Source: Desulfotignum sp.
Lineage (GTDB): Bacteria > Desulfobacterota > Desulfobacteria > Desulfobacterales > Desulfobacteraceae
DNA: 5,006 nt
Reading direction: 5' to 3'
Assembly (NCBI GenBank): GCA_011390695.1
Contig: JAABRW010000108.1
Coordinates: 1 to 5,006, forward strand
Part shown: positions 1 to 5,006 of the stretch, piece by piece
Position numbering within the stretch: position 1 is the stretch's first letter
Layout: every line of letters starts with the position of its first letter
The notes under the pieces: generated by a model
The model's input: only the letters and a program-made list of their open reading frames with translations
Database searches by the model: none
Told to the model about the DNA's origin: nothing
Translations under genes and position numbers: made by a program

Positions 1-2879
1 TCACGGATCAGCAGATACCGGTCCGTCATCTTTTCCAGCTGCCGGTTGGCATGGGACACCATCAGTTCAAAGGTCAGTCCCTGGGCAAAGTTCCGGTATT
101 TTTTACCGTCTGCAGATCCGATCAGCTCGTGGAGTTGATCCCAGCGGCGGCACTCGGTTTTCTGGGCTTTGATGCGCGCCTGTTTTTCCTTGATGCGATC
201 CTTTGCGGCCAGATTCTGTCCGAGTTGATGCTTCAGGCCGGCCATCTCATCCCGGAGCTGTTTCAATGCGTTTTCATGTTCCCTGACCCGGGGGGCAAGC
301 TGTTCCAGGGTGCTGTGGGTGACCTGTCTGGCTTTTTCCGCAGCCAGCCGATGTTCCCGGTCCTTTTTCCGGGCGGCCAGATCAACTTGCCGGTCATCCA
401 GGGCCTTGGCTTTTTTCTGAAGCGTTTCCTTTTCTTCGGCCGGCAGCCGGGCCTGTAAAAACGATGCTTCGCTGATGAATCCAGCGGCCTGAAGTTTCTC
501 TTTAAACGCGGGCTCAAGCTGGTTTAATTCGGTGGCGCTCTGCCGGATCCGTTCCTTGAGTGCAGTCAAATGAGTGACGGCGGTCTGCCATTTTTGCCGG
601 GCCTCATCCCTTTGTCCGGCCGCCTGTTTTTCCGCAGATTCCGCGTCGGTCACCGCCTGGTTCAGCCGGTTTTCCTCCTGGTCCGGGTTTTTGTCTTCAA
701 ACAGATCCCGGCGGTTTTTCCGGAGTTGGTCCCGGGCTTTTTCATCCGATTTCAGGGCTGCCTGTTTTTCAGCCAATGCCCGGCTCCGGGTATGGATCAC
801 TGCGGCCAGCTCCTTTAATTCACTGTCCAGTTCAGCCAGTTGTTTTTCTATCTGCGCCTGGGCCTGAACCTTTGCCTGCCATTGATTTCGCCGTTTTTCC
901 AACGATTCAAGCAACACCGGCACCTCTGAATCTGACATCTTTTCTATGCCCAAAGGCCGCAGTTTGGCAGCCACTTTTTGTTTTAACTGGGCAAACGCTT
1001 CCCGGACCATGTCCAACCGCTGTGTCACATCGGTCAGATATTTCCGGGCCGCGTTTTTTTCATGAATTTGCGCGGCTTCCAGTTTTTCCTGTTCCGCCAG
1101 ATTTTTGCGGGCCTGGTTTTCCGCGGCTTCCAGTTTTTGAATGGCAACTTCCTGGGCTTCGGCAGTTTGAATCAGGTGGGACAGGGCTGCCACCTTTTTT
1201 TCCGTGTCATCGGGCACCGGCACATTCCCTTGGGCAAACGGGTGTTCCCTGGCCCCGCACAAAGGGCACGGGGCCCCGTGTTCCAGACGTTTCCGGTAAT
1301 CCTCCAGCTGGGCGATGGTTTTTAACAGCGTCATCTCCCGGAGCAGGCTGTCTTTTTCAGCGCGGTATTCCCGCAGCAGCCGGCCCCCCAGCAGATCAGA
1401 CAGCTGTTTTTTCCCCTGTTCCAGCCGGCGGCCTGCCCGGGCCAGCCTCTGTTGATGATCCCGGCAATGCTTTGTGCAATGGGCCAGGTTTTCAACGGCT
1501 TTCTGAACCGCGTCTTCGGCCTTTTTTTGATCTGCCGTGATCCGGTCCATCTCTTTTTTCCGGGAAATCAAAAACCCCAGCTGTTCCTGGATACCGGCAA
1601 AGCCCTGCACCAGCCATTCATCCTGAAAATGGTCTTTGAGAAATGTTTCCACCTGTTTCAGTGTCTGAATGGCCTGAGCCTGTTTTTCCTGTTTTTTGCT
1701 TAACCGCTGCCTGTCGGATTCAATGGCTGTGGCATCTGCTTTACAACGCTTTCCGGCTTGAACAATTGCCTGTTTTTTTTCAGCCAGGGCCTGATCCAGC
1801 AGTCGGACTTTCCGGATCAACGGAGCTGCCTGTTTCAGGTTTTCTTTGGCCTGGACGGTGTAACGGGCTGCGGCGTTCAGATCGGTTTCCTTTTGCTGAA
1901 ACGCTTTTTCCAGTTTCGGCAGTTCCTGTTCCCGGGCGTTCACCTGCATCCGGTCGGCGGCCTGCTGTTTGCGCACCGCAGATAAGGCGGCATACGCCCC
2001 TGCCAGCCCGGCCGCGGTCACTGCCCGGTCCAGACGGTCCCGCAACGGATTGAACGCCGTCATATCCGCGTGTAATTTTTGGGTTTCCTCCGACAGATCA
2101 CTGATCTCTTTTTCCAGCCCCTGGATTCCCGCAAGCCAGGCCATGGCTTTTTGCAGTTCAACGGTTTTGGCGGCCAGATCCGTTTCCTGTTTGTCTTTTT
2201 GTGCCAGATCCTGATGAATCTGTATTTCCTGCTCCGGTGTCAGAATCTCGATGCCGGCGGTTTCCGCTTCCAGCACTTTTAATTTTTCTTTTTCATCCCG
2301 GTGGCGTTCATGGACCCGGCGGGAAATTTCCGAATAAATACCCGTGCCGGTAATCTGCTCAAGGATGCGGGATTTCTGTTCCACATCTGCTTTCAAAAAC
2401 GTATCAAACCCGCCCTGGGCCAGAAGAATGGACCGGGTGAACCGGTCGAAATCCATGCCGGTTTTTTCTTCGATCACCTGGCCCACCCGGCTTTTTTTGG
2501 TTTCTATGGGCCGGGCGGTCTGTGCATCGCTGATTTCATGACTGGCACCGATCAGGTTGCCGTCCGGTTTTTTGCGGGCCCGGTGCTGTTCCCAATAACA
2601 TCGGTACTTTTTCCCCTGGGATTCAAACACCACTTCCGCATAGCATTCCCCGGTCTGGCGGGACATGATCTCATTGCCGGTGCCCGTGATTTTTCCCAAC
2701 CGGGGGGTAGCCCCATACAGGGCCAGGCAGACAGCGTCCAGTATGGTGGATTTGCCCGCACCCGTCGGGCCGGTCAACGCGAAAATACCGCTGCCCGTGT
2801 ATTCCGGATGGGTAAAATCAATGGCCCATTCGCCGTAAAGCGAATTCAAATTTTTAAATTGAAGGGATATAATTTTCAT
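1..2879 (-). CDS. sbcC: Exonuclease subunit SbcC (Rad50-type SMC ATPase), 3' end missing
   Basis: ATPase and DNA-tethering subunit of the SbcCD nuclease, which processes hairpins, palindromes and blocked DNA ends with SbcD. I read 959 uninterrupted codons from the ATG at 2879 to the window edge. The N-terminal ABC half carries Walker A GPTGAGKST (residues 37-45) and the Q-loop LLAQGGF with Gln155. A long Lys/Glu/Gln/Ala-rich coiled coil follows (about 190-530), then the zinc hook PCPLCG with CPLC at 538-541, then the returning coil. The C-terminal head begins near GSADGKKYRNF (921-931) and the window stops just after RYLLIR. The signature motif, Walker B and D-loop therefore lie outside. E. 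coli SbcC is about 1,050 residues, so roughly 100-150 are probably missing. The start is supported by the typical opening MKIISLQFKNLNS. The gene begins 21 bases after the sbcD stop, as expected for an sbcDC operon. The frame is unbroken despite several A7-A8 runs. The family call is very secure. Confidence 0.97.
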   Translation of the reverse strand, partial: MKIISLQFKNLNSLYGEWAIDFTHPEYTGSGIFALTGPTGAGKSTILDAVCLALYGATPRLGKITGTGNEIMSRQTGECYAEVVFESQGKKYRCYWEQHRARKKPDGNLIGASHEISDAQTARPIETKKSRVGQVIEEKTGMDFDRFTRSILLAQGGFDTFLKADVEQKSRILEQITGTGIYSEISRRVHERHRDEKEKLKVLEAETAGIEILTPEQEIQIHQDLAQKDKQETDLAAKTVELQKAMAWLAGIQGLEKEISDLSEETQKLHADMTAFNPLRDRLDRAVTAAGLAGAYAALSAVRKQQAADRMQVNAREQELPKLEKAFQQKETDLNAAARYTVQAKENLKQAAPLIRKVRLLDQALAEKKQAIVQAGKRCKADATAIESDRQRLSKKQEKQAQAIQTLKQVETFLKDHFQDEWLVQGFAGIQEQLGFLISRKKEMDRITADQKKAEDAVQKAVENLAHCTKHCRDHQQRLARAGRRLEQGKKQLSDLLGGRLLREYRAEKDSLLREMTLLKTIAQLEDYRKRLEHGAPCPLCGAREHPFAQGNVPVPDDTEKKVAALSHLIQTAEAQEVAIQKLEAAENQARKNLAEQEKLEAAQIHEKNAARKYLTDVTQRLDMVREAFAQLKQKVAAKLRPLGIEKMSDSEVPVLLESLEKRRNQWQAKVQAQAQIEKQLAELDSELKELAAVIHTRSRALAEKQAALKSDEKARDQLRKNRRDLFEDKNPDQEENRLNQAVTDAESAEKQAAGQRDEARQKWQTAVTHLTALKERIRQSATELNQLEPAFKEKLQAAGFISEASFLQARLPAEEKETLQKKAKALDDRQVDLAARKKDREHRLAAEKARQVTHSTLEQLAPRVREHENALKQLRDEMAGLKHQLGQNLAAKDRIKEKQARIKAQKTECRRWDQLHELIGSADGKKYRNFAQGLTFELMVSHANRQLEKMTDRYLLIR
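1257..1268 (-). other. SbcC zinc-hook motif CPLC
   Basis: Codons for Cys-Pro-Leu-Cys at residues 538-541 of SbcC, in the context GAPCPLCGAREHP. In Rad50/SbcC proteins the CxxC at the apex of the coiled coil joins a second CxxC around one zinc ion and dimerises two molecules. The motif sits where the ascending coil ends and the descending coil starts, as the family requires. It is in frame with both the gene start and the window edge. Confidence 0.95.
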
Positions 2880-2893
2880 TTTATTTCTGAAGG

Positions 2894-2897
2894 CTCC
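2894..2897 (-). promoter_or_regulatory. Possible weak ribosome binding site of sbcC
   Basis: The 21-base gap between the sbcD stop and the sbcC ATG contains GGAG on the minus strand, 14 bases before the ATG. That is longer than the usual 5-10 bases, so the site may be weak. sbcC translation may rely partly on ribosomes finishing sbcD and on the AT-rich, weakly folding start region (2838-2890). No better Shine-Dalgarno match is visible in the gap. Confidence 0.4.
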
Positions 2898-2900
2898 AGC

Positions 2901-4151
2901 CTAATCTGCATGCTTATCCTCCTCCAGAAGGGCCGTCACAATCTCATCGTAGGAAGCTGTCAGCAGTTTGCGATCCTCGTTTGTCACATCTGCCGCATCC
3001 AGGCACCGGTCAAACACGTCTCTGGGGTCCAGATCGTCCAGGGTTTCCTGTTTCCGGGTTTTCTGGATCACCCGGTCCATCACCTGTCTGTTTTTAATCC
3101 GGCGGATCTCCATGTCTGAATCCGCCACTGCCTCATCCAGCACTTCCCGAAGGCTGCCCACCATGTCGCGGCCCGTGTATTCGATCTCCAGCCATGCCCG
3201 GCTCCGGGCCTGCCTGAGCTGGGCCACCTTTTCACAGATCTCATCCAGAGATCCTGTGATACGCACCAGCTCCTGAAAGCAGGGAACCGGAAGGGGCGTG
3301 ACTGCGGTATTTTCACGGCTGAATTCCGCCATCACCACCTGTTTGGCATGGCCGGCCTCCCCAAACCCCATGGGAATGGGAGACCCGCTGTAGCGGAACT
3401 GCGCCGCCCCCCCCACTTTCTGGGGCACATGCAGATGGCCCAGTGCCAGATAATCGATGCTCTCCGGAAACACAGAGGTGTCGACATGGGCCAGGGAACC
3501 CACATACAGGTCTCTGACCCCGTCCCCGTCAACGGTTTTGCCGCCGGCCGTGAACAGATGGCCCAGGGCGATGATGGGAATGTAGGGCTGGGGATCTGCA
3601 TCAGCTGTTTTAGTGAGCAATGCCTCCCGCTTTTCTTCGGCAATGGCCGCCACATGTGCATAGTGCTGCCGGATGCCCTGCACCAGTTTTCTGTTTTTAT
3701 CATCAATGGTTTCACCCGGCTCAACGGTCCGGATATCCTTGTCCCGCAGATAGGGCACCGCACACACCACCGCAGTCTGATCTGTATCGGAAATCACAAG
3801 CACTTCATCGGCCAAGGTGTCGGTCACAGCCCCCACCACATGCACATTCAGCATGTGCAAAATCTCTTTGGGGGCATTGAGAAATGACGGGGAATCATGG
3901 TTTCCGGCGATCACCACCACATGGGCGCAGCAGGAGGCTGCCACGCGGCACAGAAACCGGTAGTAGAGCTCCTGGGCCCGGTGGCCCGGCGTGGTGGTGT
4001 CAAACACATCCCCTGACACCAGCAGCAGATCGATCTGCTGGGTTTCAATGGTGTGTGCCAGCCAGTCCAGAAATGCGGCAAACTCATCATACCGTTTGCG
4101 GCCGTAAAGGGACCGGCCCAGGTGCCAGTCGGATGTATGAAGTATTTTCAT
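2901..4151 (-). CDS. sbcD: Exonuclease subunit SbcD (Mre11-type nuclease)
   Basis: Nuclease subunit of SbcCD, a Mn-dependent calcineurin-like phosphoesterase that cuts DNA ends and hairpins under control of the SbcC ATPase. The gene is complete at 416 residues (E. coli SbcD is 400). Metal-binding motifs appear in order: SDWH (Asp8, His10), GDVFD (Asp48, Asp51), GNHDS (Asn84, His85, Asp86), GHLF (His198) and GHLH (His239, His241). The phosphoesterase domain spans about residues 1-275. It is followed by the capping region and a charged C-terminal tail that in homologues contacts the SbcC coiled-coil base. I chose the ATG at 4151 because it gives the standard opening MKILHTSDWHLG. An in-frame ATG at 4364 would add 71 unrelated residues overlapping the upstream gene. 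No clear Shine-Dalgarno precedes 4151. The ATGA overlap with the upstream stop suggests translational coupling. A run of eight G lies in the coding strand (3407-3414) but the frame is intact. Confidence 0.97.
   Translation of the reverse strand: MKILHTSDWHLGRSLYGRKRYDEFAAFLDWLAHTIETQQIDLLLVSGDVFDTTTPGHRAQELYYRFLCRVAASCCAHVVVIAGNHDSPSFLNAPKEILHMLNVHVVGAVTDTLADEVLVISDTDQTAVVCAVPYLRDKDIRTVEPGETIDDKNRKLVQGIRQHYAHVAAIAEEKREALLTKTADADPQPYIPIIALGHLFTAGGKTVDGDGVRDLYVGSLAHVDTSVFPESIDYLALGHLHVPQKVGGAAQFRYSGSPIPMGFGEAGHAKQVVMAEFSRENTAVTPLPVPCFQELVRITGSLDEICEKVAQLRQARSRAWLEIEYTGRDMVGSLREVLDEAVADSDMEIRRIKNRQVMDRVIQKTRKQETLDDLDPRDVFDRCLDAADVTNEDRKLLTASYDEIVTALLEEDKHAD
4148..4151 (-). promoter_or_regulatory. 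ATGA stop-start overlap coupling the reductase gene to sbcD
   Basis: On the minus strand the bases ATGA contain the sbcD start (ATG, 4151-4149) and the stop of the upstream reductase gene (TGA, 4150-4148). The bases just upstream, around 4152-4175, show no purine-rich Shine-Dalgarno. The simplest inference is that ribosomes terminating on the reductase gene re-initiate on sbcD, so both are on one transcript. Confidence 0.8.
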
Positions 4152-5006
4152 GGCAGAAACAACCGCAACAGGGGCCGACCTGCGGCATATCCTTTGGAAA
4201 AATGGTGTTGAACCGCGGGAATACCGGCAAATTTGAGACACGGCTCCGTCCATCGGTACAATGCAGCGGCCCCATATCGGGACACCCCCAGATCCAGGCG
4301 CAGGCCGGCCAGGGACCGGGTATACACAGATAATGCCCGCATTTTTTTCTCCAGGGCCTGGCAAATGGCGGCTGCGGCGGTCCGGCCGGATCTCACTGCA
4401 AAATAGATCCCTTCCCCGAAAACGGATTCGGCAAATCCGGCCGCATCCCCGGCCAGCAGGACCCGTCCGCCCCCCGGGCTTCGGAACCCCCGGCCCCCGC
4501 CGGTACCGATGGGATAGCCTGTGATGTCGGACAATGCATCCGTGCCGAAGCGCTCCCGGGCAAAGGCGGCCAGGTTCCGGACCGATACCGGGGTGTGATC
4601 ATGGCTGAATATTCCGATGTTGATATGCGTTTTTTTAGGAAAGATCCAGTAATATCCGGGCAGGTCCCTGAAAAATGCGAATGCCATGGACACCTGATCC
4701 GGCCGGCTCACCTGAACATCGGCTTCCAGACCGTGTATTTTCCGGATCCGGTATGACCGGCCCTGGCGGTTGAGCAACGTCCGGATCCGTGAATTGGCAC
4801 CATCCGCCCCGATCACATAGGATGCGGTCAGCAATCCTGCGGAAGTGTGAAGGGTCACGGTCTCTTTTTCCTGAACCAGGGCATGGATGCGATCAACGAT
4901 TTGAAACCGGGCTCCGGCGGCCAGTGCCTGATTCAGGCAGAACAGATCCAGATCTTTTCGCTGTGTCATATGGCACAGCGGGCGGGTCGCCTTAATGGTG
5001 AAAAAA
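4148..5006 (-). CDS. Geranylgeranyl reductase family FAD-dependent oxidoreductase, 5' end missing
   Basis: Likely flavoprotein of the geranylgeranyl reductase family. Its characterised members reduce isoprenoid double bonds in chlorophyll precursors, archaeal lipids or menaquinone tails. The window shows the last 285 residues. Visible motifs, counted from the window edge, are VIGADGANS with GADG at 66-69 (FAD contact), PGYYWIFP at 116-123 (a typical family segment, followed by INIGIFS), and LLAGDAAGF with GDAAG at 186-190 (second FAD contact), followed by GEGIYFAVRSG. The N-terminal GxGxxG nucleotide-binding fold, roughly the first 100 residues, must lie beyond 5006. The open frame continues through FFTIKATRPLCH up to the edge, so the first in-frame ATG at 4969 is internal and not the start. 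The 3' end overlaps sbcD by ATGA. The substrate cannot be assigned, and a related group such as another p-hydroxybenzoate-hydroxylase-fold oxidoreductase is possible but less likely. Confidence 0.85.
   Translation of the reverse strand, partial: FFTIKATRPLCHMTQRKDLDLFCLNQALAAGARFQIVDRIHALVQEKETVTLHTSAGLLTASYVIGADGANSRIRTLLNRQGRSYRIRKIHGLEADVQVSRPDQVSMAFAFFRDLPGYYWIFPKKTHINIGIFSHDHTPVSVRNLAAFARERFGTDALSDITGYPIGTGGGRGFRSPGGGRVLLAGDAAGFAESVFGEGIYFAVRSGRTAAAAICQALEKKMRALSVYTRSLAGLRLDLGVSRYGAAALYRWTEPCLKFAGIPAVQHHFSKGYAAGRPLLRLFLP

Noticed and set aside
776..1540. 254-codon plus-strand open frame
   Set aside because: It is antisense to the intact sbcC coiled coil and hook. Its product is Pro/Phe/Leu-rich and lacks any recognisable motif, as expected for the reverse complement of Lys/Glu/Gln/Arg codons.
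2849..2860. Palindrome aatttttaaatt as a terminator or operator
   Set aside because: The arms are only five A/T bases, there is no GC stem, and the bases encode conserved N-terminal residues of SbcC.
1..2879. A frameshifted or broken sbcC, suspected because no single complete open frame is closed within the window
   Set aside because: Codon-by-codon reading shows one continuous frame from 2879 through the hook at 1268 to the edge. The gene only appears incomplete because its stop is outside the window.
2301..3119. 272-codon plus-strand open frame spanning the sbcD-sbcC junction
   Set aside because: It is antisense to two conserved genes, shows no domain, and ends within sbcD. It is explained by high GC and codon bias.
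3348..3887. 179-codon plus-strand open frame
   Set aside because: It is antisense to the catalytic part of sbcD. Its sequence mirrors the codons of that conserved domain and has no family motif of its own.
4152..4364. A 71-codon N-terminal extension of SbcD starting at the ATG at 4364
   Set aside because: The extension is Pro/Gly/Cys-rich with no domain, lies fully inside the reductase gene in another frame, and precedes the canonical SbcD start MKILHTSDWHLG at 4151.
4148..4969. Reductase gene starting at the ATG at 4969
   Set aside because: The frame stays open upstream to the window edge, and a protein starting here would lack the N-terminal FAD-binding fold. The true start is outside the window.

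Overview
The window holds three genes, all on the minus strand and packed head to tail. In transcription order (right to left) they are the 3' part of a FAD-dependent geranylgeranyl-reductase-family gene (4148-5006, 5' end outside the window), a complete sbcD (2901-4151), and most of sbcC (1-2879, 3' end outside the window). The first two genes overlap by the four bases ATGA, and 21 bases separate the last two. The layout looks like one operon read from a promoter beyond position 5006.

SbcD (Mre11-type nuclease) and SbcC (Rad50-type SMC ATPase) form the SbcCD complex. In characterised bacteria this complex cleaves DNA hairpins, palindromes and protein-blocked or double-strand ends in an ATP-dependent way. 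All visible active-site elements are present: the metal-binding Asp/His/Asn motifs of SbcD, and the Walker A, Q-loop and CPLC zinc hook of SbcC. The ABC signature and Walker B of SbcC lie beyond position 1. The reductase-family gene carries the FAD-contacting GADG and GDAAG motifs of the C-terminal two thirds of the family. Its substrate cannot be told from the sequence.

The organism is a bacterium with moderately high GC, strong use of CGG (Arg), CTG (Leu) and AAA (Lys) codons, and tightly packed genes. The general look of the proteins would suit an anaerobic desulfobacterium or another former deltaproteobacterium. That is an impression, not something the sequence proves.

There is no RNA gene, mobile element, CRISPR array, terminator or long intergenic region. 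The many plus-strand open frames are antisense shadows of the three genes. I do not see a new biological system here. The points most worth a second look are the tight coupling of a lipid/isoprenoid-type reductase to sbcDC, an extra Cys/His cluster in the SbcC coiled coil, and homopolymer runs inside sbcC and sbcD.
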